NCBI GenBank assembly: GCA_963843085.1 | Contig: CAWJJG010000011.1 | Coordinates: forward strand, 372,001-436,000 | Reading direction: 5' to 3' | Source: DASUPK01 sp963843085 | GTDB lineage: Bacteria; Actinomycetota; Thermoleophilia; Solirubrobacterales; 70-9 | DNA length: 64,000 nt | Shown: positions 56,183-64,000 of the stretch, in pieces | How positions within the stretch are numbered: position 1 is the stretch's first letter | How the letters are laid out: each line of letters starts with the position of its first letter | The notes under the pieces: model-generated | Seen by the model: only the letters and a program-made list of their open reading frames with translations | The model's database searches: none | What the model was told of the DNA's origin: nothing | Made by a program: the position numbers and the translations under genes

Positions 56183-57841
56183 ATGGGCTCTCGCCTCCGA
56201 CCCCTCACGCGGCCGAACGGTGCATCCCTGGTCGTCCTGGGACTCGCGATGGTCGCGGCCGTCGCCCTGCTCGTCTACTGGGGCAGGGGCCAGTGGTTCA
56301 GCTCCGACGACCTCAAGTACGAGACACGCCTCGCCACGGAGCCACTCGTTCACGCGATGCTGCACCCGCCGCCCAACAAGTACCTGATCGCGTTCCCCCT
56401 GCTCCTCTACAAGGGGCTGTTCGAGGCATTCGGAATGCACTCGTTCGTCGCGTACCGCGTCACCGGCATCCTGCTCGCGCTGCTCTGCGCCGGCCTGCTG
56501 TTCGCGCTGCTGCGCAGGTGGCTCCCGGATCGCTTCGCCCTCCCGCCGGCGATCCTGATGCTCTTCTTCGGGGAGGGCTGGGAGGTCATCGCGACGCCCA
56601 TCCGGATTCCCTCACAGATCGCCCTCGCCGCCGGGCTGGGGATGCTGCTGGCGCTCGAGCGCCGCGACCGGCGCGGTGATCTCGCTGCCATGGTCCTGCT
56701 GGCGATCTCGCTCGGGTCGCATCCGATCGGAATCTCATTCGCCGCCTCCGGCGCGCTGATCGTGCTCCTGAGCTCCCGGAATGGCTGGCGGCGCCTCTGG
56801 CTGGTCGCCGTGCCGGGTGTCCTGTTCACGATCTGGTGGCTGTTCATCCGACCGCCGGAGTTGCCGTCCTTCGTCCCGAACCGGCCGGCCGACGTCTTCG
56901 TGTTCGTGCGGCAATCGTGGGTGGCGCTGACGGCAGGGGTATCGGGCCTGTTCGGGCTGCTTCAGGAACCCTCATACGCGCAGGCGCTCGCGAAGATCGC
57001 CGCCGTCGCGCTTGGCGTGCTGCTTCTCTGCGGAATCGGGTACGGGCGAAAGCGCCTGCCACCGACCTTCTGGGCCGCCCTCGTCGGCCTCATCGTCCTG
57101 ATGGCCACCACCCGCCTGTCCCCGGCGGGCTTCCTGCGGGTGCCGGACGAGTCCCGGTATCTGTATCCGGAGGCATTCTTCCTCCTGATCGCGCTCGGCG
57201 CCCTCGCCGGCGCGCTCAAGCTTCCGGGCTGGGTGCTCTGGGCCGGATCGGCCGTGCTCCTGATCAGCCTGTGGCCCAACCTCGACCGCCTGCATGACGG
57301 CGCGCGGGGATTCAGCCGGCAGTCCGAGCAATACCGCGTCCAATGGTCGATGGTCGAGCTGGCCGGGTCGAGCGTGCGACCCGACTACAAGCCCAACTCC
57401 TTCTCACCGGACGCAGCCGACTACCTCGCTGCGGTCCGCGCCTTCGGCCGGGGCGGCTACGAGGCGTCCACGATCGCCGGCAAACCGGAGCAGCTTCGAC
57501 GATCGGCCGACGCGACTCTGGCTGATGCGCTCGGACTCGCGCTGGCACCCTCCGAGCCGCCACGGCGGGGCCACCGGTGCAGGCGCGCCTCCGGCGAGGT
57601 CACCCTGCCGAGTGGCGGTGCGTCGCTGGATCTGAGGCGGAGCCGGGGGAAGACGCTCCTCCTCAGTCGCTTCGCCGACCGGCCGGCGGTGCCACTCGCC
57701 CCGCCCGCGGGCGCTGCGGCCGCCGACCTGCGCATCCCCGCGGATCGGTCGACGCTCCCCTGGCGGCTCCTGGTTCCTCCCGGGGTCTCGATCAGGATGT
57801 GCGAGCTCGTGCCGAGCCCAGGGCTTTCCTTCCATACTTAG
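56183..57841 (+). CDS. Polytopic membrane protein, GT-C-like
   Basis: 552 residues. About ten hydrophobic segments between residues 15 and 375 precede a soluble extracytoplasmic C-terminal domain (about 385-552). An acidic pair follows the first helix (WFSSDDLKYETR), where GT-C glycosyltransferases hold their catalytic aspartate, so a lipid-linked-sugar transferase is possible. No named family recognised. It begins one base after the glycosidase stop and belongs to the polysaccharide cluster. Confidence 0.7.
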   Translation: MGSRLRPLTRPNGASLVVLGLAMVAAVALLVYWGRGQWFSSDDLKYETRLATEPLVHAMLHPPPNKYLIAFPLLLYKGLFEAFGMHSFVAYRVTGILLALLCAGLLFALLRRWLPDRFALPPAILMLFFGEGWEVIATPIRIPSQIALAAGLGMLLALERRDRRGDLAAMVLLAISLGSHPIGISFAASGALIVLLSSRNGWRRLWLVAVPGVLFTIWWLFIRPPELPSFVPNRPADVFVFVRQSWVALTAGVSGLFGLLQEPSYAQALAKIAAVALGVLLLCGIGYGRKRLPPTFWAALVGLIVLMATTRLSPAGFLRVPDESRYLYPEAFFLLIALGALAGALKLPGWVLWAGSAVLLISLWPNLDRLHDGARGFSRQSEQYRVQWSMVELAGSSVRPDYKPNSFSPDAADYLAAVRAFGRGGYEASTIAGKPEQLRRSADATLADALGLALAPSEPPRRGHRCRRASGEVTLPSGGASLDLRRSRGKTLLLSRFADRPAVPLAPPAGAAAADLRIPADRSTLPWRLLVPPGVSIRMCELVPSPGLSFHT

Positions 57842-57844
57842 GCG

Positions 57845-59221
57845 GTGCCCGACGTACCCACAGCCGCAGCCGGCCCGGCGCCGGCCCCGCATGAGCATCA
57901 CCTTCACGCCCCCCCGCCGTTTGCCGACCCGGGGAAGCAGGAGCGGTCCGCGCGGGGCATCCCGGTCGTCCCGGAGTTCGACGGCTACCGCGCGCTGGGC
58001 ATCTTCGCGATCCTCACAACCCACCTGATCCTGGCGGCAGCGGTCGTCCAGGGGACCAACGGGGACTGGGGCGACCGGCTGATGGCCGGGGTGGGAGCCT
58101 GGCTGATCACGATCCTCTTCGTGGTCAGCGGATTCGTGGTCTTCCTGCCGACGGTCGCGCGGGGCGGCAACCTTGGAAGCGTCGGGGGGTACGCGCTCCG
58201 GCGAGCGGCGAGGCTCCTGCCCGCGTACTGGCTGGCCATGGTGATCGTCCTGATTCTGCTCGCGGCATCAGGTGCCCCCGGGCCTCACGTGGGAGAGCTG
58301 ATCGTCACCTTCACGGGCCAGGACACCTGGGCGAGGCTGTTCGATCGCAACATTGCGCTGGGGTTCGGAATCGACGGACCCGTGTGGTCACTGACGCTGG
58401 AGATCAGCTTCTACATCCTGCTCCCGCTGATCGCGTCCGCCTACTACCGGCGTCCGCTCGTCGGACTCGTGCTCGCCGCCGCGATCTCGATCGGGTGGCG
58501 CCTGGCCTTCGCTCACGTCTCGGGCCTTGCGGGGCTGTTCGGCGCAGATGTCGGCCCCGGTCGAGCCACCGAGCTCCGGCTGGCCTCGTACGCCCAGCTG
58601 CCGAGCTGGGCGTTCGCCTTCGGTGCCGGCATGACGGGGGCCTGGGCCTACGTGAACCTTCCTCGCCGCTTCGAGGCCGCGAGGCTCGTTTCGTTCGCCC
58701 GTTGGGCGCTGGTGGGTGCGATCGGGGCAATGGCGATCTGCGCGTACCTCTCGGGCCGTTACGCCATCGGCAGCGCGCCGGTGGGGGCCGCCTTCGAGGG
58801 GCAGCGCAACATTCCACTCTTCATCGCGTACGTGGGGGCGATCGCCGTCGCGATGCTCGCACTGAGCATGTCCGGATGGAGGTCACCATTCGCGTCACCG
58901 GCGGTCCGCAAGCTCGGCGATCTCTCCTACGGCGTGTACCTGATCCAGATCCCGGTGGTGTGGGCGCTCTTCCGGTGGACCCACCTGCCGCACGACGGAA
59001 CGCTCGTTGCCCTGCTGCTGTTCACCGCGATCGTCGTCCCGGTCTCCGTCGCGTACGGCTACCTGTCGGCCCGGCTGGTCGAGCAGCCGGTCCGCCGCTG
59101 GGCGCGCCGCTTCGGGCGCCGCGCCCAGGAGCCTCCGGCGGCCCCGTCCGAGGCCGGCCAGGGGCCGCCCCTTGCGCAGAATCGCCGCGCCCCGGCCCCC
59201 CGGGGACGCGTGACGCAATAG
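57845..59221 (+). CDS. Acyltransferase 3 family membrane protein
   Basis: 458 residues, about ten transmembrane helices, typical of enzymes that O-acetylate or acylate surface polysaccharides. FDGYRALGIFAILTTHLILA holds the Arg and catalytic His of the family; WSLTLEISFYILLPL and LGDLSYGVYLIQIPV are conserved helices. A ~40-residue Pro/His-rich cytoplasmic N-terminus and a Pro/Arg-rich C-terminus flank the membrane part. GTG 57845 follows CATACT by six bases (leaderless type). Confidence 0.9.
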   Translation: MPDVPTAAAGPAPAPHEHHLHAPPPFADPGKQERSARGIPVVPEFDGYRALGIFAILTTHLILAAAVVQGTNGDWGDRLMAGVGAWLITILFVVSGFVVFLPTVARGGNLGSVGGYALRRAARLLPAYWLAMVIVLILLAASGAPGPHVGELIVTFTGQDTWARLFDRNIALGFGIDGPVWSLTLEISFYILLPLIASAYYRRPLVGLVLAAAISIGWRLAFAHVSGLAGLFGADVGPGRATELRLASYAQLPSWAFAFGAGMTGAWAYVNLPRRFEAARLVSFARWALVGAIGAMAICAYLSGRYAIGSAPVGAAFEGQRNIPLFIAYVGAIAVAMLALSMSGWRSPFASPAVRKLGDLSYGVYLIQIPVVWALFRWTHLPHDGTLVALLLFTAIVVPVSVAYGYLSARLVEQPVRRWARRFGRRAQEPPAAPSEAGQGPPLAQNRRAPAPRGRVTQ

Positions 59222-59279
59222 GCAGCCTCACTCCCGCGACGAGCGTCTCTCACGTCCGGAGCACTAGCTTTCGAGTCAA

Positions 59280-60053
59280 ATGACCGCCGGTTCCGATGTG
59301 TCAACAATCGACAAGCTGAAACGCGTCCTCACGCACCCCGATCCTCCCCAGCTCTGGTACCAGCTTCAGGAGATCGTCGGGTCGAGGTCCTACCTGCAGC
59401 ACGGCGTCGAGGTCCGGGAGGGCGATGTCGTCATGGACGTCGGGGCCAACATCGGCGTGGCCGCTGCCTTCTTCGCCGAGGAGTGCGGAGCGGGTCAGGT
59501 TCACAGTTTCGAGCCCGTCCAGCCGATCTTCGAGGTCCTTCGCGAGAACATGCGCCACTTCCCAGCCTGCATCCCGCACGCCTACGGCCTGGGAGCAAAG
59601 ACCGAGCGGACAGAGATCACGTTCTATCCGAACGACTGGGCGGTCTCCGGGCTGCACGCCGACCCGGCGGCCGACCATCGGACGGTCAAGCAGGCACTGC
59701 TCAATTTGGGGATCTCTCCGGACGAAGCCGAGTCACGTCTCGACGGCCGCTTCGAACCACGGGTTCTCGAATGCGAGCTGCGCACCCTCTCCGAGGCGCT
59801 GGCCGCGGAGTCGATCGAGCGCGTGGACCTGCTGAAGATCGACGTCGAGAAGGCTGAGCTTGAGGTGCTCGCCGGGATCCACCCCCGGGACTGGCCGCGG
59901 ATTCACCAGGTCGTTGCCGAGCTCCATCTGGAAGCGCCCGGGCGGGAGGAGGCGGCTGGGATGCTTCGCGGCCATGGCTTCGACGTCACCATCGATCAGG
60001 ACCCGACGATGGCCGGCACCCCGATGCGCCTGCTCTATGCGGTTCGCCGATGA
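59280..60053 (+). CDS. FkbM family methyltransferase
   Basis: 257 residues. SAM-binding motif I is VVMDVGANIGVAAAFFAEE, the acidic loop HSFEPVQPIFEVLREN, and IERVDLLKIDVEKAELEVLAGI is the FkbM signature. Members O-methylate sugars in polysaccharides and antibiotics. A TAGCTT box lies nine bases before ATG 59280. Likely modifies the glycan made by this cluster. Confidence 0.88.
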   Translation: MTAGSDVSTIDKLKRVLTHPDPPQLWYQLQEIVGSRSYLQHGVEVREGDVVMDVGANIGVAAAFFAEECGAGQVHSFEPVQPIFEVLRENMRHFPACIPHAYGLGAKTERTEITFYPNDWAVSGLHADPAADHRTVKQALLNLGISPDEAESRLDGRFEPRVLECELRTLSEALAAESIERVDLLKIDVEKAELEVLAGIHPRDWPRIHQVVAELHLEAPGREEAAGMLRGHGFDVTIDQDPTMAGTPMRLLYAVRR

Positions 60054-60061
60054 TCAGCACC

Positions 60062-60067
60062 TAGCAT
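60062..60067 (+). promoter_or_regulatory. -10 box of the 60075 glycosyltransferase
   Basis: TAGCAT, seven bases (CCCCGGC), then TTG 60075; leaderless-type arrangement. Confidence 0.4.
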
Positions 60068-60074
60068 CCCCGGC

Positions 60075-60959
60075 TTGTCGCCAAGGATTCCGAAGATCCA
60101 GGAAGGGGTGGAGCCGCCGCTCGGCCAGTTCTGGGAGCCGATCAGGGTCGACCGGGCCCACCGGCGCCGGCTTCGCAAGCTCGGCTCGAAGAAGCGGCGT
60201 GCGGCGATCACGATCGTCCACAACGAGCCGGTCTTCCTGCCGATCTGGCTCTCCTACTACTCGCGCTTCTTCGCTCCCGAGGATCTCTACGTTCTGGACA
60301 ACGACAGCACCGACGGCTCAACTGACGGCGCTGGCTTCGTGCGGATCCCGGCTCCTCACGACAGGGCCGACAACGCGTGGATGGTACAAACGGTCGAACG
60401 CCTTCAGCACGAGCTGATCGACGGCGACTACGACGTCGTCCTGGTGACCGACGTCGACGAGATCATCACGCCGACCCCGGAGTGGGGCACCCTGGGCGCG
60501 TATCTTGACGAGCTCGAGGATTGGTGGGTGGATTCCATCGGCTACGAGCTGATCCACATGATCGATCGCGAGGAGCCGATCGACCTGAGTCGCCCCATCC
60601 TCGAGCAGCGTGGGTACTGGTACGCGAACGGCGCGTTCAACAAGCCCGCACTCGCCACCGGCCCGATGTCATGGGAGCCGGGCTTCCACCACCGCTCGGA
60701 TGGGCAGCTCAACTACGACCCGGACCTGCGCCTGGTCCACCTGCACCGCATGGACTTCGAGCTCTGCCGCCAGCGCCATCTCTCGCGCCAGGGCCGCGCG
60801 TGGAGCGAGCTCGATCGCCGGGAGGGACTCGGCGTCGCCAACTGGCCGACCGGGGAATCCGAGTTCGAGCACTGGTTCTACCAGGACAGCGGCTTCCAGC
60901 AGGACGGCGTGGAGATGGTGGTCGAGCGGATCCCCGAGAGCTTCAGGGGGCTCTTTTGA
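60075..60959 (+). CDS. Glycosyltransferase family 2-like protein
   Basis: 294 residues. The GT-A-type core begins AAITIVHNEPVFLPIWLSYYSRFF, with LYVLDNDSTDGSTDG and the metal-binding VVLVTDVDEIITP. This variant (Glyco_tranf_2_4-like) reads sugar nucleotide and transfers to a surface glycan; acceptor unknown. The C-terminus has DLRLVHLHRMDFELC and an aromatic-rich segment. No membrane helix. Start TTG 60075 follows a TAGCAT box. Its stop overlaps the next gene as TTGA. Confidence 0.85.
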   Translation: MSPRIPKIQEGVEPPLGQFWEPIRVDRAHRRRLRKLGSKKRRAAITIVHNEPVFLPIWLSYYSRFFAPEDLYVLDNDSTDGSTDGAGFVRIPAPHDRADNAWMVQTVERLQHELIDGDYDVVLVTDVDEIITPTPEWGTLGAYLDELEDWWVDSIGYELIHMIDREEPIDLSRPILEQRGYWYANGAFNKPALATGPMSWEPGFHHRSDGQLNYDPDLRLVHLHRMDFELCRQRHLSRQGRAWSELDRREGLGVANWPTGESEFEHWFYQDSGFQQDGVEMVVERIPESFRGLF

Positions 60960-61624
60960 ACAAGCTCGAGTCGCGCCGGAATCCGATCCGCACCACCGGC
61001 GCCCGCCTGCGAAACCTGGCACGCCGCGGGCGTCGCCTCCCGGATCCCATCCGATACCCGCACACGGACGATCCCCGGGAGCACTGGCAGCGGATCGTCC
61101 TGAATGACGCCATCGCCGCCCATCTGGACGCGCTCGGTCCCGAGCGCCTGGGCGCCGCCGAGGTCAGCGGCAATTCGCACGCCGACCGCGACTGGCGCGA
61201 GTACACCAGCATGATGTACCCGGAGTTCGACCTGCTCCAGCCGGTCTCTGAGCCGGCGCGCTTCGATGTGGTGATCTGCGAGCAGGTGCTGGAACACGTG
61301 CCAGACCCGTTCCTGGCCGCCTCGAACCTGCGCGAGCTGTGCGTTCCCGGTGGACACGTGATCGTCTCCACCCCGTTCCTGGTCCGCGTCCACGAGATGC
61401 AGGCCCTGCACGACATGAAGGACTACTGGCGCTTCACGCCACGAGGCCTGCGCACCGTCCTGGAGCGCGGCGGGCTGGAGGTCGACGGCGCGTGGTCCTG
61501 GGGCAATCGAGACTGCGTGACCGGCAACTTCGACAGCTGGCCGGCCTTCCGCTGGTGGCACTCGCTTCGCAACGAGCCCGATCTGCCGGTCCAGGTCTGG
61601 GCGTTCGCCCGCCGGCCCGTTTAG
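60956..61624 (+). CDS. SAM-dependent methyltransferase (glycan-associated)
   Basis: 222 residues from TTG 60956, which overlaps the previous stop (TTGA). ICEQVLEHVPDPFLAASNLRELCVPGGHVIVSTPF is the class-I methyltransferase middle and post-I region; the usual glycine motif I is weak (LGAAEVSGNSHAD). FTPRGLRTVLERGGLEV follows. Such proteins sit in many O-antigen clusters. Convergent with the ABC exporter permease, sharing four bases at the stops. Confidence 0.82.
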   Translation: MNKLESRRNPIRTTGARLRNLARRGRRLPDPIRYPHTDDPREHWQRIVLNDAIAAHLDALGPERLGAAEVSGNSHADRDWREYTSMMYPEFDLLQPVSEPARFDVVICEQVLEHVPDPFLAASNLRELCVPGGHVIVSTPFLVRVHEMQALHDMKDYWRFTPRGLRTVLERGGLEVDGAWSWGNRDCVTGNFDSWPAFRWWHSLRNEPDLPVQVWAFARRPV

Positions 61625-62469
61625 AGCTCCTCGGCGACCCTCGGCGCCTCGCGGTTGAAGTACCAGACGCCGAGCACGCAGACCCCGATGAAGATCGCAA
61701 GCGAAGGAAGCAGGTGCGTCCAGCCGCCGGCGGCGCTCGCGGCACTGGGTGCACCCGGATCGATGATCCATTTGCGCGCCTGCTCGAAGATCGGCGTGAG
61801 CGGGTTGAGGAAGATCAGGTTGCGATAGGTCTGCGGCACGATCTCGATCGGATAGATCACCGGCGTCGCGTAGAAGAGGGCCGACGCTACGACCGACCAG
61901 ATGATCGCCGTGTCCCGGAAGCGGACGTAGAGCGATGAGAGCAGCAGTGAGACCGCGGTGGCGAAGACGAAAAGGACCGCGACGATCAGCGGGAACAGCA
62001 GCCAGGTCCACTGCGGCGAGACACCGAACGCGAGGATGAAGACGAGGACCACGATCAGGTTGACGGCGAGGTTGAACACGCTGGTCAGCACGACCGCCAG
62101 AGGGATGACGAGACGGGGGAACTGCGTCTTCCGCACCACTCCCTCCTGGCTGACCACGGAGAGGACCGACGCTCCGGTCGACTCGGAGAAGAAGCCGAAG
62201 AGGACGACGTTCATCAGCAGCAGCACCGGGTAGTGCGGAACGCCCGAGCCGACCCGGACGATCTTCGTGAAGACGAAGAGGAGGACACCGAAGAGGAGCA
62301 GCGGACGCAGGAGCGACCAGACGTAGCCGAGGACCGTGCCGAAGTAGGTCTTCTTGAACTGGGTGACGGAGACGAGGTAGAGGAGCTCGGTGAACCGCTT
62401 TCGCCCGCCGCCGAGGGCCGACGGGCCCTTGACCGGGCGCAGCTCGATCCGCTCGGCCTCGACGCTCAC
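61621..62469 (-). CDS. ABC-2 polysaccharide exporter permease (Wzm-like)
   Basis: 282 residues with six membrane helices. Amphipathic RFTELLYLVSVTQFKKTYFGTVLGYVW is the cytoplasmic interface helix of the TagG/Wzm family; SVVSQEGVVRKTQFPRLVIP is the conserved loop, and SALFYATPVIYPIEIVP the re-entrant part. Exports lipid-linked polysaccharide. GTG 62469 overlaps the ATPase stop (GTGA). Confidence 0.9.
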   Translation of the reverse strand: MSVEAERIELRPVKGPSALGGGRKRFTELLYLVSVTQFKKTYFGTVLGYVWSLLRPLLLFGVLLFVFTKIVRVGSGVPHYPVLLLMNVVLFGFFSESTGASVLSVVSQEGVVRKTQFPRLVIPLAVVLTSVFNLAVNLIVVLVFILAFGVSPQWTWLLFPLIVAVLFVFATAVSLLLSSLYVRFRDTAIIWSVVASALFYATPVIYPIEIVPQTYRNLIFLNPLTPIFEQARKWIIDPGAPSAASAAGGWTHLLPSLAIFIGVCVLGVWYFNREAPRVAEEL

Positions 62470-63749
62470 GTCTTCGTCTCCGGGGACGGAGCCGACGCGG
62501 GCTCGACCTGTACGTCGACATCTCCCGGCACCGCGACCATCCCCTGTCCCTTGGCGACGCCGAAGACCACGAAATCCAGGAGCTTGATGGCCTGCTGGGC
62601 GGTCTCCTCCTCGTTGCGGAGGATCCCGACCCAGCAGACGATCGCGTAGCGCCCCGGCATCAGCGGGTTCTCGATCGTGGCGGTGATCCGAGCGCGGTCG
62701 CCGGCCGCCAGGTGCGCACCGACCTCCCCGCCCGCGAGCACCTCGTGCAACTCGAAGACGTGGACACCGTCGGCGTTGTTGCAATGGATCCCGAATCTGG
62801 GGTTCGGGAGGTCGCGGCGCGCCTCGATCACGGCGTTCAGCTGAATCGGCTGGCCGATTTCGACGTTGGTGACCCTCTCGCCGCCGGCGTCCTCGATCCA
62901 CGCATCGCTGACGCGGGCGAGGAAGTCCGGCACAACCGAGATCTGGCGATCTCCCCCCACCGTCACGGTCCGCTTGGCGAAGTTCATCCGGAGGTACTGG
63001 CGGCCCGCCTCCTCAGGATCGCCCAGGAAGGTGAGCCCCCCTTCGTCGAGCAGCATGGCCCGGTGGCAGTAACGCTGCACGGCGGTCATGTCGTGGGTCA
63101 CCAAGACGACCGTGCGACCCCCACTCCTCATGTCGGCGAAGACGTCGCGGCACTTCTGCTGAAAGGCCGCGTCGCCGACGGCGAGCACCTCGTCGATCAA
63201 CAGGATGTCGGCCTCCGCCTGGATCATCACCGAGAAAGCAAGGCGCACGAGCATCCCGGAGGAGTAGTTCTTGAGCTTGAGGTCCACGAACTCGCCGAGC
63301 TCGGCGAAGTCGAGGACGGAATCGAGCCGCCGCGCCGCCTCCTTCCTCGAGAGGCCCATCATCACCCCGTTCAGGGTCACGTTCTCCCGCGCCGTCAGCT
63401 CGGAGTCGAAGCCGACGCCGAGCTCGATGAAGGGCGCCACTCGCCCGGCCATCCTGATCGACCCGGCGTCCGCCCTGTAGATGCTCGCCAGGATCTTCAG
63501 CAGCGTGCTCTTGCCGGAGCCGTTGCGCCCGACGATGCCGAAGAACTCGCCGCGGTGGACGTCGAACGACACGCCGCGCAGCGCTCGGAGCTCCCGGTAG
63601 GTCGGTCGCGCGAACGGTTGGACGACCCGCTCCTTGAAGGAGTCGATCCGATGGGTCGGGATCCTGAAGGTCTTCTCGACATCCCGCGCCTCGATAGCGA
63701 GGGGCGCGTCACGGAGCGCGTTCGCCCGCTTTCCCGCTGGGTCAGTCAT
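62466..63749 (-). CDS. ABC polysaccharide exporter ATPase with Wzt C-terminal domain
   Basis: 427 residues. Walker A GRNGSGKSTLLKILASIY near 74, signature YSSGMLVRLAFSVMI, Walker B ILLIDEVLAVGD, switch VLVTHDMTAV. After ~residue 265 a beta-sandwich Wzt-type carbohydrate-binding domain (DAWIEDAGGERVTNVEIG, IENPLMPGRYAIVCWVG) recognises the finished chain end in the O-antigen paradigm. Partner of the Wzm-like permease. ATG 63749. Confidence 0.92.
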   Translation of the reverse strand: MTDPAGKRANALRDAPLAIEARDVEKTFRIPTHRIDSFKERVVQPFARPTYRELRALRGVSFDVHRGEFFGIVGRNGSGKSTLLKILASIYRADAGSIRMAGRVAPFIELGVGFDSELTARENVTLNGVMMGLSRKEAARRLDSVLDFAELGEFVDLKLKNYSSGMLVRLAFSVMIQAEADILLIDEVLAVGDAAFQQKCRDVFADMRSGGRTVVLVTHDMTAVQRYCHRAMLLDEGGLTFLGDPEEAGRQYLRMNFAKRTVTVGGDRQISVVPDFLARVSDAWIEDAGGERVTNVEIGQPIQLNAVIEARRDLPNPRFGIHCNNADGVHVFELHEVLAGGEVGAHLAAGDRARITATIENPLMPGRYAIVCWVGILRNEEETAQQAIKLLDFVVFGVAKGQGMVAVPGDVDVQVEPASAPSPETKT

Positions 63750-63761
63750 CCCGGGGCGAGG

Positions 63762-64000
63762 CTACTGGCTTACCCCGAAACGCCTGCGTCCGAGCGCATC
63801 GAGCCCGCGGCGTGCCAAGCGTGCGTAGTCGCGGAGGTCGTCCACCCTCGGGACCAGCGAGGAGCGCACCGTGTGGGCCGGCCCGCGCAGGAACAGGTAG
63901 GCAGCGAGGGCGGTGGCGAGGACGTAGGAGGAACAGGAGACGATCGCCGCCCCGGTCGAGCCGTGGTCCGGGATCACGATCAGGAACGCGACGAAGGTGA
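63762..64000 (-). CDS. Polysaccharide flippase (Wzx/MATE-like), C-terminal fragment
   Basis: The last 78 codons of a gene running in from beyond the right edge. The hydrophobic TFVAFLIVIPDHGSTGAAIV and SYVLATALAAYLFLR are the penultimate and last helices of oligosaccharide flippases (the I-P-x-x-G-x-x-G-A-A pattern is typical), followed by a basic cytoplasmic tail. The stop is 12 bases upstream of the Wzt-like ATG, so it is in the same operon. Confidence 0.7.
   Translation of the reverse strand, partial: TFVAFLIVIPDHGSTGAAIVSCSSYVLATALAAYLFLRGPAHTVRSSLVPRVDDLRDYARLARRGLDALGRRRFGVSQ

Noticed and set aside
61621..62901. A 426-residue version of the exporter permease
   Set aside because: The extra N-terminus is shadow of the Wzt-like ATPase; GTG 62469 overlaps the ATPase stop and starts the family.
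1..64000. CRISPR arrays, tRNA or rRNA genes, insertion sequences
   Set aside because: Intergenic gaps were all under 300 bases and none showed spaced repeats, cloverleaf-like arms, rRNA blocks or transposase motifs.

Overview
The window is about 64 kb of very GC-rich, densely packed chromosome (one base after another is coding; no gene-free stretch exceeds 300 bases). The gene set (GuaB3, nnrE-nnrD fusion, acpS-nnr-alr chromosome block, DUF3352 lipoprotein, CSLREA beta-helix protein, c-di-AMP riboswitch in front of M23 peptidases, leaderless TANNNT-N6-ATG promoters) points to an actinobacterium; I infer the class Thermoleophilia (Solirubrobacterales-like), but that needs a phylogeny. No rRNA, tRNA, CRISPR, transposase or phage gene was seen.

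Layout. 1-0.6 kb: a truncated HIT protein and a secreted protein. 0.7-12.5 kb, minus strand: cell-envelope and housekeeping block (cca, alr, nnrE/D fusion, a beta-lactamase-fold hydrolase, acpS, DUF3352 lipoprotein, glmS, glmM, rpsI, rplM). 12.6-16.3 kb, plus: a complete OpuC-type osmoprotectant ABC importer ending in a 17-bp hairpin, then a c-di-AMP riboswitch that heads two M23 peptidases. 17.8-20.7 kb: an ACT-domain protein, a secreted CSLREA beta-helix protein and two small soluble proteins. 20.7-28.5 kb: guaA-guaB3, a candidate small RNA, a membrane protein, 1-phosphofructokinase, a D,D-carboxypeptidase, a LysM protein, pyrF and HU. 28.6-34.4 kb, minus: tightly coupled Roadblock-like/unknown/tldD/tldE operon, a cation efflux protein, rdgB and rph. 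34.4-37.9 kb: a Flp-like pilin opposite a 962-residue coiled-coil protein with a helix-hairpin-helix tail, whose small downstream neighbour carries the same N-terminal module. 37.9-48.6 kb: histone-deacetylase-like amidohydrolase, nadB, an unknown Cys/His protein, a methyltransferase, hyuA-hyuB, DUF1802, DUF1152, and a protein resembling a decayed metallopeptidase. 48.1-52.3 kb: zinc-ribbon protein, JAMM peptidase (Mec-like) and CysM-like cysteine synthase around a frameshifted sugar epimerase and a glycosyltransferase. 52.4-55.1 kb: a polar amino-acid ABC importer. 55.1-64 kb: surface-polysaccharide genes (glycosidase lipoprotein, membrane protein, acyltransferase, FkbM methyltransferase, glycosyltransferase, methyltransferase, Wzm/Wzt exporter, flippase end).

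The most unusual signals are: (1) the giant coiled-coil/lysine-rich/helix-hairpin-helix protein and its small paralogous-module neighbour; (2) a recurrent lack of ATG/GTG/TTG starts, with CTG in three CTGA stop/start overlaps and ATC exactly six bases after a -10 box in two leaderless-type genes; (3) a candidate short RNA with its own promoter and intrinsic terminator between guaB3 and its divergent neighbour; (4) a ~160-residue acidic extension on ribosomal protein S9; (5) a Mec/CysM pair without a visible CysO.
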